A DNA stretch of 64,000 nucleotides from Osedax frankpressi. Its lineage: Eukaryota > Annelida > Polychaeta > Sabellida > Siboglinidae. The DNA is taken from the NCBI GenBank assembly GCA_964035775.1, contig OZ038316.1, forward strand, positions 11,370,722 to 11,434,721. The letters are read 5' to 3'. Under the pieces are notes generated by a model, which did not search any database, had not been told where the DNA came from, and saw only the letters and a program-made list of their open reading frames with translations. Positions 55,301 to 61,643 of the stretch are shown piece by piece. Position numbers and translations under genes: made by a program. Positions within the stretch are counted from its first letter, which is position 1. The number at the start of each line of letters is the position of its first letter.

Positions 55301-58300
55301 GAGGACATGGGAGAATGAGATAGAGATATAGAGGAAGAAGTAGATGACAAGGGAGATGGAGAGGGAGATAGAGAGGGAGATGGAGAGGAAGAGGTAGAAG
55401 GAGAAGGAGAAGGAGAGGACAAGGGAGAAGGAGAAGGAGAGGACAAGGGAGAAGGAGAGGGAGATAGAGAGGGAGAGGGAGAGGGAATCCCTACCTTTGA
55501 GATGAACAAATAGAGGTCAAGTATTGCTATCCAGGATAGTCGTGGAATGTCTCCACTGTATTCGCGAGCCTTTGTTGAATGACCCACCTAGAGAATAAAT
55601 AGAAAACCATATATTCAGTTTACCTTGTACTAGATACGCATTGTACTAGATAGGTATTGTACTAAATAGGTATTGTACTAGATAGGTATTGTACTAAATA
55701 GGTATTGTACTAGTTAGGTATTGTACTAAATAGGTATTGTACTAGTTAGGTATTGTACTAGTTAGGTATTGTACTAGATAGGCATTGTAATAGTTAGGTA
55801 TTGTACTATATAGGTATTGTACTAAATAGGTATTGTACTAGTTATGTATTGTACTAAATAGGTATTGTACTAGTTATGTATTGTACTAGTTAGGCATTGT
55901 ACTAGTTAGGTATTGTACTAATTAGGTATTGTACTAGATAGGCATTGTACTAGTTAGGTATGTACTAGATAGGTATTGTACTAGTTAGGTATTGTACTAG
56001 ATAGGCATTGTACTAGATAGGCATTGTACTAAATAGGCATTGTACTAAATAGGTATTGTACTAAATAGGCATTGTACTAGTTAGATTTTGTACTAAATAG
56101 GTATTGTACTAGTTAGATTTTGTACTAAATAGGCATTGTACTAGTTAGGTATTGTACTAGATAGGCATTGTAATAGTTAGGTATTGTACTAGATAGGCAT
56201 TGTAATAGTTAGGTATTGTACTAGATAGGCATTGTACTAGTTAGGTCTGTACTAGATAGGCATTGTACTAGTTAGGTATTGTACTAGATAGGCATTGTAC
56301 TAGTTAGGTATTGTACTAGATAGGCATTGTAATAGTTAGGTATTGTACTAGATAGGCATTGTAATAGTTAGGTCTGTACTAGATAGGCATTGTACTAGTT
56401 AGGTATTGTACTAGATAGGCATTGTACTAGTTAGGTATTGTACTAGATAGGCATTGTACTAGCTAGGTATTGTACTAGATAGTCATTGTAATAGTTAGGT
56501 ATTGTACTAGATAGGCATTGTAATAGTTAGGTATTGTACTAGATAGGCATTGTAATAGTTAGGTATTGTACTAGATAGGTATTGTACTAGTTAGGCATTG
56601 TACTAGTTAGGTATTGTACTAGATAGGTATTGTACTAGTTAGGCATTGTACTAGATAGGTATTGTACTAGTTAGGCATTGTACTATTTAGGTATTGTACT
56701 AGATAGGTATTGTACTAAATAGGCATTGTACTAGTTAGATTTTGTACTAAATAGGTATTGTACTAGTTAGATTTTGTACTAAATAGGCATTGTACTAGTT
56801 AGGTATTGTACTAGATAGGCATTGTAATAGTTAGGTATTGTACTAGATAGGCATTGTAATAGTTAGGTATTGTACTAAATAGGTATTGTACTAGATGTGA
56901 ATTGATGGAGATTGTAAATGAAGTTAATGAAGATAAACAAATATTACAGTAAACTAACTTGTAAAGAATTACATAATATTATATAATATATCTAATAAAT
57001 ATTACAACTCAATATTTGATGGGAAAAATTGAAATAACGTATTTTATTTGAATATGTGAAACTATAATAAAATATAATCAAGACTTAAAAAATATAATAA
57101 ACAATAATAATAATATAAAAAAACCAAAAATATAAATTTATATATCTTTTAATTTAATTTATCTTTTGATTAATTTTACAATAATACTATATAATAATTT
57201 GTTGTGATTAGTAAACCTATTAACAGCCATCAAATTGAACTGAAACCAGCTAATATTGAATATATGCATTAAATACTATAAATACTTGGCATTATTTGAC
57301 TTCATTTATAAACTACAATAGTCAATAGTATAAACTCTAAACTGCGTTTACATAATAATTTAATTAATAATACAAATACAATATTAACATTATTATTGTT
57401 ATCGGGAACACATTTCACTGAGGGAAGGACACCAAAACAAACTACCAGTGATAAGTTACTCGGAATTACTGTTATGTCATCAGCATAGAGTAAATCAGTA
57501 TTTAGGACATATAGACAATATTTCCAGAGTATGCGATATTCATATTTACTTTGTTCCACAGTGCAAATAATTCTATTTAATGTAAACAATTAGTATATAT
57601 ATATATATATATATAAATATAATTCAGAGATAATATCAATAAAGAGTTATTTATAAATAATATTATCATTATTCCAACACTCTATCAAATAATGTATTGT
57701 AACAATATGCGTAAACTATGAATAAGATAAGTTTGTTAACAACTTGAGAAGTATTATATAACTCTTTGTAATGAACTCATTAAAGGAATTACAAATACCT
57801 AGATAAAAAGCATTACAATTACTATTGGTATAAATATATTTCTTTATTTATATATGATAAAGTATATTTTTTATTTTTAATTAAATGTTACCTTAATTTT
57901 TCTACCTTTTATCTATATTATTTATTTTTGACATGTTCATGTTTAATTAATCATTAATGATACCTTTCTGATATTACTCAATATTATATATATGTATATA
58001 TATTCAAATAATTGATACAATATATTGAAGTAAATAAATTAAAGGTTAATTAATAGTAAGAACCCAGCAAACAGAATTATATAATAAATGTAATAAATAA
58101 ATAAAAATGTAATAAATCTGTAAAATCCTTTATAAACATACTTAGAATATTGCTTTTATTTGGAAGCTAGGTCATGTAAAATGTAGCTTATCTTAATACA
58201 TTGTTAATTACGAAATAATTAAAAATGCATATACAAAGAGGCATACGTTTTAAATTTGAATATATGTTTAAATTCATAATTTAAAAAATAATACGCAATA

Positions 58301-59280
58301 GGTATTATGTGTTATGTATAAAATCTATGAATAGTAACCAATCGTTTTAATTGAATCTTGTATAAACAAGATTTACATTTTGGTTATATTTTTTCAATTG
58401 ATTTTATACATAATGGAACATATATGAAAATATTAAAAGCACTTTTTTTATAAAAAGTTATACTCACTTGTAGTAGGCGTTTTCCATCGCTGTACTGACA
58501 ATACAAAGTTAATTTGAGTTCCGACAGTAAAGACATAATTTCTAGTTGACAGGTGCCAATCCACTGACCACCCAAGTCCCATTGATCGGGGCCCATTGCA
58601 CCTCTCAAAGTTTTCCCCATTGTGCGTCCTCCCACTCTATCTATATCAATAAATTACAAATGAGTTTTTTATTAGACAAATTATATTGATAAAATAGTAT
58701 TAAATATTTAAATGTCAGATTGATAAATTATTATATTTTATTTAGAATATCGTATGGAAGAAGAACAGAAAATAATTCTTTAATGAACAATGACCAAAGA
58801 TCGCTGAATCTAAGTACTGGATTTGTATCCATAATTTGAATATGAATCACTATATTTATAACTTGTATTGAAACCACCTCAGCCGAATATCAGATGCTAT
58901 AAACTATACTAATAGTAGTATAGTTTATATATGATATTCACCCGAGTCTGCTTACAATGAATTCACGTATTTACTATACTCAAACGTACTAATTATATTC
59001 ATCTATATACAATTAAAAAAATAGGATGAATTTAAATACTATTTAATTATTTTTATATACATTTTATTTTAATATATTTTAAATTGAATGCGGATTATAT
59101 CTATATACATATATGAACAAGCAAACCATTAGCTTCTAGTAGAGCAACGGACAAATGAACTTCTTTTTTACATATTTTATATGCCGCACATAATCCTGAT
59201 ACACCAGCTCCAATAATTAACACATCAAAATATTTCTCAGAATCTCCTTCATCGCTAAATGCATTTTCATTTTCTGCCAT
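571..59280 (-). CDS. MAO: Monoamine oxidase-type flavoprotein, 11 exons, 568 aa (whole gene span)
   Basis: Family role (known): FAD-dependent oxidative deamination of amines to aldehyde, ammonia and H2O2, usually at the mitochondrial outer membrane. Seen: exons, in sense order, 59127-59280, 58468-58640, 55495-55587, 54764-54869, 11225-11385, 10760-10849, 4479-4566, 3761-3861, 3364-3549, 1531-1724, 571-931. Every junction is GT/AG and in phase, and spacing between motifs matches human MAO almost residue for residue. Motifs: GAGVSG (24-29, FAD), DRVGGRT (52-58), DLGGQW (73-78), QWDAMTM in exon 4, GAQE in exon 5, GRITK with K315 (aligned with MAO-B Lys296), YFAG (451-454), GAVESG, and a membrane segment at about 524-544. 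The length is slightly above human MAO-A (527) because of a longer C-terminal tail. An in-frame TAG lies just upstream of the ATG. Odd points: proline replaces the FAD-linking cysteine, and intron 4 is 43.4 kb. Whether the gene is expressed is not shown. Confidence 0.93.
932..1530. other. Intron 10 (599 bp)
   Basis: AT-rich intron with short TATACATA runs near 1020-1080 and ATTATTATTAA-like runs at 1400-1460. I see nothing else in it. Confidence 0.7.
1531..1724 (-). CDS. MAO: MAO-type gene exon 10 (residues 385-448, altered flavin-linkage site)
   Basis: The acceptor CTTTCAAACGCAG and donor CA/GTTAGG bound 64 codons: [17 protein letters not shown], then [22 protein letters not shown] and LTEPFN. 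In MAO-A/B the equivalent of GGPV is GGCY, whose Cys is bonded to FAD and whose Tyr is part of the aromatic cage. Here they are P427 and V428. The segment is two residues longer than in human MAO. Confidence 0.9.
1954..2030. repeat. 10-bp tandem repeat (CTTATAAGTR) in intron 9
   Basis: About seven copies of a near-palindromic 10-mer, CTTATAAGTA/CTTATAAGTG, with single-base variants. Confidence 0.8.
2155..2762. repeat. 11-bp minisatellite (TGTAAATAAGG) in intron 9
   Basis: About 55 copies of TGTAAATAAGG and variants (TTTAAATAAGG, TGTAAATAAGA, TGTAAATAATA). Because 11 is not a multiple of 3, the long minus-strand open frame across it is a repeat effect. Confidence 0.9.
2877..3007. repeat. Diverged 11-bp repeat (TAATATAACTC) in intron 9
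   Basis: About a dozen degenerate copies of TAATATAACTC. It is older or less homogenised than the neighbouring array. Confidence 0.7.
3266..3340. repeat. Short repeat with GGGCGTGGTTA core in intron 9
   Basis: Three copies of a roughly 24-bp unit containing GGCGTGGTTA followed by a TTGAATGG-like stretch. The array ends next to a run of ten G (3341-3350), close to the donor of exon 9. Similar GGCGTGGTTA words occur near 3871. Confidence 0.65.
3364..3549 (-). CDS. MAO: MAO-type gene exon 9 (residues 323-384)
   Basis: Sixty-two codons start [13 protein letters not shown], continue with [14 protein letters not shown] and end LVAFIGGQQ...SSKT. This matches the MAO FWR(K)KDYCG, DDTKPEG and IMGFI blocks. 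From AFI to the AEDRKK of exon 10 the spacing equals MAO. The donor is GTTGGT, a weak match to the consensus. It is chosen because it alone preserves phase and spacing. Confidence 0.88.
3550..3760. other. Intron 8 (211 bp), strongly strand-biased
   Basis: The plus strand is G-rich with many GGGTGGG and GGGTAGGG words, so the sense strand is C/T-rich up to the acceptor of exon 9. No separate gene is visible. Confidence 0.7.
3761..3861 (-). CDS. MAO: MAO-type gene exon 8 (residues 290-322, conserved flavin-site lysine)
   Basis: The acceptor CCCCTTCTCAG and donor GTTAGT bound 33 codons: [10 protein letters not shown], then [18 protein letters not shown]. The lysine in GRITK (K315) aligns with MAO-B Lys296, which holds the water at flavin N5. 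Three decayed look-alikes of its 5' end lie upstream (3905-4090). Confidence 0.9.
3905..4090 (-). repeat. Three relic copies of the 5' end of exon 8 (intron 7)
   Basis: On the sense strand, exon 8 begins AGAATGATATTCGACC. Look-alikes stand at about 3911-3930 (ACGATATTCAACC), 3960-3995 (CAG, then GCATGATATTTAACTTCC, reading M-I-F-N-F-P-L-P against M-I-F-D-P-P-L-P in exon 8) and 4056-4080 (ATGATATTCAACCAACC). The second has a good acceptor (CCCATTTGCAG). All diverge from exon 8 after a few codons. They are interpreted as decayed tandem duplications across the 3' splice site. Confidence 0.6.
4261..4452. repeat. 60-bp GC-rich tandem repeat, just over 3 copies (intron 7)
   Basis: Copies at 4261-4320, 4321-4380 and 4381-4440 are nearly identical, with a partial fourth to about 4460. 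Each holds two related halves starting YWRGACCGARG-like. The period is a multiple of 3, so the minus strand stays open as a hydrophobic 20-residue repeat ([15 protein letters not shown]). The exon 7 frame stops two codons into the intron, so read-through does not reach it. Confidence 0.9.
4479..4566 (-). CDS. MAO: MAO-type gene exon 7 (residues 260-288)
   Basis: The acceptor CGACCCCAG and donor GAT/GTTAGC bound 29 codons: [15 protein letters not shown], then [13 protein letters not shown]. This corresponds to the MAO strand pair that ends in (Y)VI-AIPP. The split codon with exon 8 gives Ser, and the NPPMQRSRMIF spacing equals the MAO IPPTLTAKIHF spacing. Confidence 0.88.
4567..4884. other. 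Intron 6, part between exon 7 and the transposon
   Basis: Mixed-composition sequence with a short series of diverged CCAGTTAATA-like repeats at about 4760-4815. No gene is seen. Confidence 0.5.
4885..4917 (+). repeat. Left terminal inverted repeat of the Harbinger-like element
   Basis: A 33-bp sequence that matches the reverse complement of 7263-7295 without mismatch. It contains ACGCGTCG and TTTTTCCGAT words. Confidence 0.92.
5043..5216 (+). pseudogene. Harbinger-like transposase, N-terminal remnant (57 aa)
   Basis: ATG-initiated frame: a basic N-terminus ([16 protein letters not shown]), then [30 protein letters not shown] and a stop. In the family the RM-(T/D)-x-x-x-F-x-x-L block precedes the catalytic domain. 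Downstream, weak fragments such as DARTAIT appear in another frame before homology fades at about 5300. The catalytic DDE region seems to be deleted or unrecognisable, so the gene is dead. Confidence 0.55.
5658..7104 (-). pseudogene. MADF/BESS-type accessory protein of the transposon (broken, multi-exon)
   Basis: Pieces in sense order are: 6972-7104, [10 protein letters not shown], an in-frame TGA, then [20 protein letters not shown] (first half of a MADF domain); 6530-6685, [20 protein letters not shown]...KSGNEF...PTWQYYDG (second half; a 15-bp internal duplication follows); about 5975-6178, an acidic Ser/Glu-rich linker; 5658-5850, DEEILNKIE...[10 protein letters not shown] with the look of a C-terminal BESS-like helix. 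The first two pieces join in phase at TCAG/GTTTAT and CCTATAG. Harbinger elements are known to carry a second, DNA-binding gene. Confidence 0.5.
7263..7295 (-). repeat. Right terminal inverted repeat of the Harbinger-like element
   Basis: Inverted, identical partner of 4885-4917. Similarity stops at once on both sides (TTT on the left, CCC on the right), which fixes the element's ends. Confidence 0.92.
7315..7374. repeat. (TA)n microsatellite
   Basis: About 60 bp of alternating TA with a few interruptions, just outside the right end of the transposon. Confidence 0.9.
7376..7814. other. Intron 6, AT-rich stretch
   Basis: AT-rich, no reading frame of interest and no clear repeat. Confidence 0.5.
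7815..8386. repeat. 23-bp AT-rich minisatellite (CTCTTATAATATATAA...) in intron 6
   Basis: About 24 copies of a unit holding CTCTTATAATATATAATATA, with variants in which CTCTTA is replaced by GCCTA. It is highly AT-rich and locally palindromic. Confidence 0.88.
8625..8862. repeat. 24-bp minisatellite with ACTATATAGT palindrome in intron 6
   Basis: About ten copies of a 24-bp unit containing ACTATATAGTATATTGTACC and ATTT. The 10-bp core ACTATATAGT is a perfect palindrome. The period is a multiple of 3, so both strands stay open (YYIVYCTI on plus, YYIVNGTI on minus); these frames are not genes. Confidence 0.92.
8863..9901. other. Intron 6, unique AT-rich sequence
   Basis: About 1 kb with no convincing gene, transposon or repeat. 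Confidence 0.5.
9902..9961. repeat. 10-bp GC-rich repeat (GGTGTACGGG), 6 copies, intron 6
   Basis: Six near-perfect copies of GGTGTACGGG in an otherwise AT-rich intron. Confidence 0.92.
9962..10759. other. Intron 6, part next to exon 6
   Basis: Unique AT-rich sequence leading up to the donor of exon 6. No gene is seen. Confidence 0.5.
10760..10849 (-). CDS. MAO: MAO-type gene exon 6 (residues 230-259)
   Basis: The acceptor AATGTAG and donor CAG/GTTACT bound 30 codons that start [12 protein letters not shown] and end RRVTHISQ. This matches the MAO stretch with the GG pair, the lid helix and the V-T-H-(V/I) strand. Phase 0 at both ends. The acceptor and the first bases of the exon are repeated 71 bp upstream (see the repeat at 10831-10980). 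Confidence 0.88.
10831..10980. repeat. 71-bp duplication carrying the exon 6 splice acceptor
   Basis: Copies start at 10831 and 10902, with a 7-base third start at 10973. The two copies differ at only a few bases (near TTGATGAGG / TTGTGGAGG). Each contains the AATGTAG acceptor and the first 19 bases of exon 6. The copy at 10902-10920 is therefore a decoy acceptor 71 bp upstream of the real one. Confidence 0.9.
11225..11385 (-). CDS. MAO: MAO-type gene exon 5 (residues 177-229)
   Basis: The acceptor TTTACCCCTTCAG and donor AAG/GTTAGA bound 53 codons, including [26 protein letters not shown] and [10 protein letters not shown]. From the WT of exon 4 to the RY of exon 5 the count is identical to human MAO-A. 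GAQE precedes the GG of exon 6, as in the family. The C-rich sense-strand array just upstream serves as its polypyrimidine tract. Confidence 0.9.
11392..11766. repeat. G-rich 18-20-bp minisatellite (GTAGTAAAGGGGGGTTAG) in intron 4
   Basis: About 20 variable copies, G-rich on plus and C-rich on the sense strand. The array touches the acceptor of exon 5. It contains GGGTTAGGG words and many G runs of four to seven, so quadruplex formation is possible. Confidence 0.88.
11768..11830 (-). pseudogene. Relic partial copy of MAO-type exon 5
   Basis: Sense-strand 11769-11822 aligns with exon 5 over 54 bases without a gap, about three-quarters identical by eye. It reads in frame [17 protein letters not shown] against [19 protein letters not shown]-rich tract with a degenerate acceptor (CCCCCACGGAG) precedes it. 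The exon's first ~25 bases and its second half (NSAGG...GAQE) are missing, and it runs into the G-rich array. It is best read as a truncated tandem duplicate; use as an alternative exon is unlikely because no donor is visible. Confidence 0.7.
11831..12337. other. Intron 4 between the exon 5 relic and the 21-bp array
   Basis: G-rich to about 11970 (GGGTAAAG, GGGTGA words resembling a decayed part of the 11392-11766 array), then unique AT-rich sequence. No gene. Confidence 0.5.
12338..12535. repeat. 21-bp minisatellite with CACGTG palindromes in intron 4
   Basis: About nine copies of TAACACGTGTTAAACACGAC plus C. Several copies carry AACACGTGTT, a 10-bp palindrome with a canonical E-box CACGTG; others have CACTTG instead. 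Confidence 0.9.
12536..12896. other. Unique AT-rich spacer before the giant satellite
   Basis: No repeat or gene seen. The satellite begins abruptly after TATAAATG. Confidence 0.5.
12897..54733. repeat. 41.8-kb intronic minisatellite of 14-bp modules (42/56-bp units)
   Basis: The 42-bp unit is three 14-bp modules: AGGGTAGCWACAGG, AATAATAGGAGAAC, ATGTTATGACTGAC. In most units the last module is doubled, giving 56 bp, and a few have it three times. About 750-1000 units fill the span. Markers across the array keep the same 14-bp phase (for example CTACAGG at 13035 and 54419, 2956 x 14 apart). Common variants are GCAACAGG/GCTACAGG, CAGAGTAG, CAGGTTAG, GATGGAC, GACGGAC, and rare ATAAACGG, ACATGAAT, AATAGAAG. 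Kilobase blocks are duplicated inside it. Minus-strand 64-residue frames (MFSYYSC...) recur because 42 is a multiple of 3; they have no start context or family and are not genes. It occupies 96% of intron 4. Confidence 0.98.
54734..54763 (-). other. Short unique strip between the satellite and exon 4 donor
   Basis: Only 30 bp separate the last satellite module from exon 4, including the donor GTATGA. On the sense strand the satellite therefore begins 31 bases into intron 4. Confidence 0.85.
54764..54869 (-). CDS. MAO: MAO-type gene exon 4 (residues 141-175), next to the giant satellite
   Basis: The acceptor CATATATCCTACAG and donor GTATGA bound 35 codons. [18 protein letters not shown] aligns with the human MAO segment that reads KWDKMTMKELIDKICWT. 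The 17-residue gap between FISK and QWDAMTM equals that in MAO, which supports using this acceptor rather than a nearer AG. A split Glu codon joins it to exon 5 across a 43.4-kb intron. The satellite begins 30 bp beyond the exon's 3' end. Confidence 0.88.
54887..55486. repeat. (GAGGGA)n polypurine tract filling intron 3
   Basis: A hexameric GGGAGA array, almost perfect at 55070-55300 and degenerate (GGAGAAGGA, GATGGAGA) on both sides. The sense strand is polypyrimidine up to about 17 bp before the acceptor of exon 4. All six frames lack stops over long stretches (GEGEGE, ERERER, SPSPSP), which follows from the hexamer and does not indicate proteins. Confidence 0.96.
55495..55587 (-). CDS. MAO: MAO-type gene exon 3 (residues 110-140)
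   Basis: Bounded by the acceptor TTTATTCTCTAG and the donor AAG/GTAGGG. It encodes 31 residues including [12 protein letters not shown] and LDLYLFISK, matching the MAO segment that leads into the substrate-domain helix. Phase 0 at both ends. It sits between the 16-bp minisatellite in intron 2 and the GAGGGA tract in intron 3. Confidence 0.87.
55623..56893. repeat. 16-bp minisatellite (TAGGTATTGTACTAGA) in intron 2
   Basis: About 80 copies of TAGGTATTGTACTAGA with variants TAGGCATTGTACTAGT, TAGGTATTGTACTAAA and TTAGATTTTGTACTAA. Blocks of several units are duplicated. The array starts 35 bp upstream, in the sense direction, of the exon 3 acceptor. Confidence 0.95.
56896..58467. other. Intron 2, unique AT-rich part
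   Basis: AT-rich, with a short TA run at 57594-57614 and the possible LINE fragment listed separately. Nothing else is recognised. Confidence 0.5.
57390..57560 (-). pseudogene. Possible LINE reverse transcriptase fragment
   Basis: One frame reads [27 protein letters not shown] matches the catalytic YxDD motif of non-LTR reverse transcriptases, and the preceding L-Y-V-L-N resembles their usual upstream context. The rest of the frame does not look like the family, and no poly(A) tail or target-site duplication is visible. A short decayed fragment is possible; chance resemblance cannot be excluded. Confidence 0.3.
58468..58640 (-). CDS. MAO: MAO-type gene exon 2 (residues 53-109)
   Basis: The acceptor GATATAG and donor GTGAGT (the most consensus donor in the gene) bound RVGGRTMG...DLGGQWIG...DGKRLLQ. 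The VGGRT and DLGGQW blocks are hallmarks of the MAO superfamily flavin-binding domain. The exon ends in phase 0. Confidence 0.9.
59127..59280 (-). CDS. MAO: MAO-type gene exon 1 (residues 1-51 plus split codon 52)
   Basis: Starts with [10 protein letters not shown] and carries the beta-alpha-beta FAD dinucleotide motif [11 protein letters not shown] (residues 20-30) followed by LLEAN. The donor is GTTTGC right after AATG. The split codon completes to Asp with exon 2, giving the family motif E-A-N-D-R-V-G-G-R-T. An in-frame TAG nine bases upstream supports this ATG. An acceptor-like TATATAG lies just 5' of the ATG, so a leader exon further upstream is possible. Only 7 of 51 third codon positions are G or C (hand count). 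Confidence 0.9.
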
Positions 59281-59517
59281 TATATACTATATAAATTATG
59301 AAATATTAATAAAAGTAGTAACTGAATGCACATGTGATTAGAAACTATAACTGAATTTAAATGATTTAGAATCGAAGATTTAAAATACCCTATTCAAATA
59401 TTTTTCATTATTTACCAATAATTATTAGGTGCAATCATATTTAAAATCAATATGTTAATTAAATTCTCTGCAAAATAATATACACTTTATATCTAACATT
59501 CCATGAGTATATAATAT

Positions 59518-59571
<54 letters not shown>

Positions 59572-61596
59572 ATTTAATATTAAAAGGTAATATTACGTAA
59601 TATGTATAAACATAATTTCCATCGTTTATTTATCTTGTATGCAAATATATATATATTATATATCAATGAACTAAAGTTGTGTAATTTAAATGTAGGTATA
59701 CTAAAATATACTACACATCTATGCTGATTGTAGCATTCTCGGAAACTTATTTATATATCTATATTTTGTCTTACTTTTAATTATTCAATCTACTAATAGG
59801 AATATCTAATTACACATTTGTGAGTAGATATATCTATATATATTATAGTATACTATAATATATATTCCACAGGAAACGAAGGACCGTTTACTAAACGGCG
59901 TTTAGTATGATGTGATTCGTCATCGTGGTTCAGCTTTTCCGTGGATGTCTACAGCTAACTAGTGTATTTCTAAAACAATGGTATATCCTACTCCCATTTG
60001 CGACGGCACGAGATATGTCTAACGTTTAGATACCTCAGGAGAATTTACGAGTACGAATTCGGCGAACATTTAGAAAGAAAGATGCGGTAAAGAACTACAT
60101 TCGGTAACCGGCATACCATCAGACGATAAAGACAATCTAATAAGTATTATCCAAAGGTTTTTTGTGCAATATTAGTTCTAGGTGAAACTTCGTTAACGGT
60201 CCACGACTAACAAAACGACGATCAAAGCATGGCTGGTTATATAAGTATAATTGGAGAACAAATAATAAAATTCAAAGTTTGCAGATCGTATTGGAGAAGG
60301 CGAAATGAATTACAAATATCTTCTTCTAAGCCCGTTCGATACTCATGATCTCGACTCCGAATGATGCATATGCGAACGTCTATATGAAACTAACAGATCG
60401 CAAACTCCACAGGTGTATCAACATAATCAAATTAAATAACAATCCCACCGTCAACTAAAGTTTAAATAAAAAACAACAAAAATAAGTTTCACTCATAAAC
60501 AGCAAATACGGATCGTTGTCGCTCCAACACTCGATATTAATTGTAAGATGATCATTGATTCAGCAAATGAAACTTCGGATGACAGAATTTCACTTGACCG
60601 ATAAGAACCATACACCCGACATCAATTTCAAATTTACAAAATAACTATTAACTATTAAGTATAATAATATATATTAATACTAAAGAATAATTTATAAATA
60701 CCGCTGCTTTTTCCCTTTTATAGGTATCCTCTTTGGAACATACACATTACAACTTATATCACAAATAGCGAAATGCATACTTAATCCAAATATTCACCAA
60801 ATAACTTAATCATCAGTATACTTAAGAATTTATTCATTAGATTTCGTGGGCTTCGATGATTTCCAAAACACTTAACATTGTTATCAACTTACATAACCTG
60901 GTATCAATATATGATGGTTGCCGAGAACCAATACATATCAGTTATGGTTGTGGATTACAGTGAATGTGAGGAGCATATGCCATTACACAAATTCACCGTC
61001 ATATATTATGGTTATCAGGTTTAATGTGTATTCGGATCCATATCGTATCCAAGATCGTAATAATAGGTTAACGAATTATATACACAATAGAGCTTAGCAA
61101 TACTTTTTAACCAACATTTGACATCAACTTACCATCAAACGAAAGCAGTAGTCAATATATCTGATGTGAATAATAACAATGTATATAAATAATATACGCT
61201 CTATTACACCGATGTTTCAAAATATTTGTATGGTACAATAGAAATAGACTAGAGGCATTTTAGAATCTACTATAATTTGAAATTAGACTAAGTGAAAAAT
61301 GTATTCAATCATTTATTATTATAAATTAACTATATAATAGGTATTGCCTATATTATATAAGTTTAGTTTTTCTGATATTATATACATATATTATTATTTA
61401 TTTAAATAACAATATATAGAATTATTCTAACAATTCTAAAAAAAAATAACATTAAAATGTATATATACGAAAAGGTTTACAAAAAATCACACCTATTTTT
61501 TTGTAGAACACAAATACATTTTTTTTGTAAAATGAAAGTTGGTAACTACTCGTTTCTGAGTCGAATTTATTAAATCTAGAGGTACTCTACACTTAC
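59281..61596. other. Region 5' of the MAO-type gene
   Basis: It should contain the promoter and leader, but I cannot place a start site. There is a (TA)n run at 59519-59568 and a stretch of more balanced base composition at 59870-60650 with no recognisable frame. A near-palindrome ACTAAACGGCGTTTAGT lies at about 59892-59908. No gene is recognised. Confidence 0.4.
59519..59568. repeat. (TA)n microsatellite
   Basis: About 50 bp of uninterrupted alternating AT, roughly 240 bp upstream of the MAO-type start codon. Confidence 0.92.
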
Positions 61597-61643
61597 GGAA
61601 ATAATACTGCTTCATTTCATGACTATTAGAAATATCCTTAACC
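61597..61643 (-). other. 47-bp exon-like block upstream of the MAO-type gene
   Basis: Flanked on the sense strand by a good acceptor (TTTATTTTTCAG) and a good donor (GTAAGT). It is open in one frame (VKDISNSHEMKQYYF). It could be a leader exon of the MAO-type gene, in which case it carries a minimal ATGAAATGA upstream frame, or an exon of another gene. Evidence is splice signals only. Confidence 0.3.

Noticed and set aside
54800-55587. Long GEGEGE, ERERER and SPSPSP proteins
   Set aside because: All arise from the (GAGGGA)n hexamer, which lacks stops in most frames. Only 55495-55587 within this span, and 54764-54869 beside it, match MAO exons.
59870-60650. Balanced-composition block as a gene or a mobile element
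   Set aside because: No frame, terminal repeat or protein motif could be recognised on either strand.
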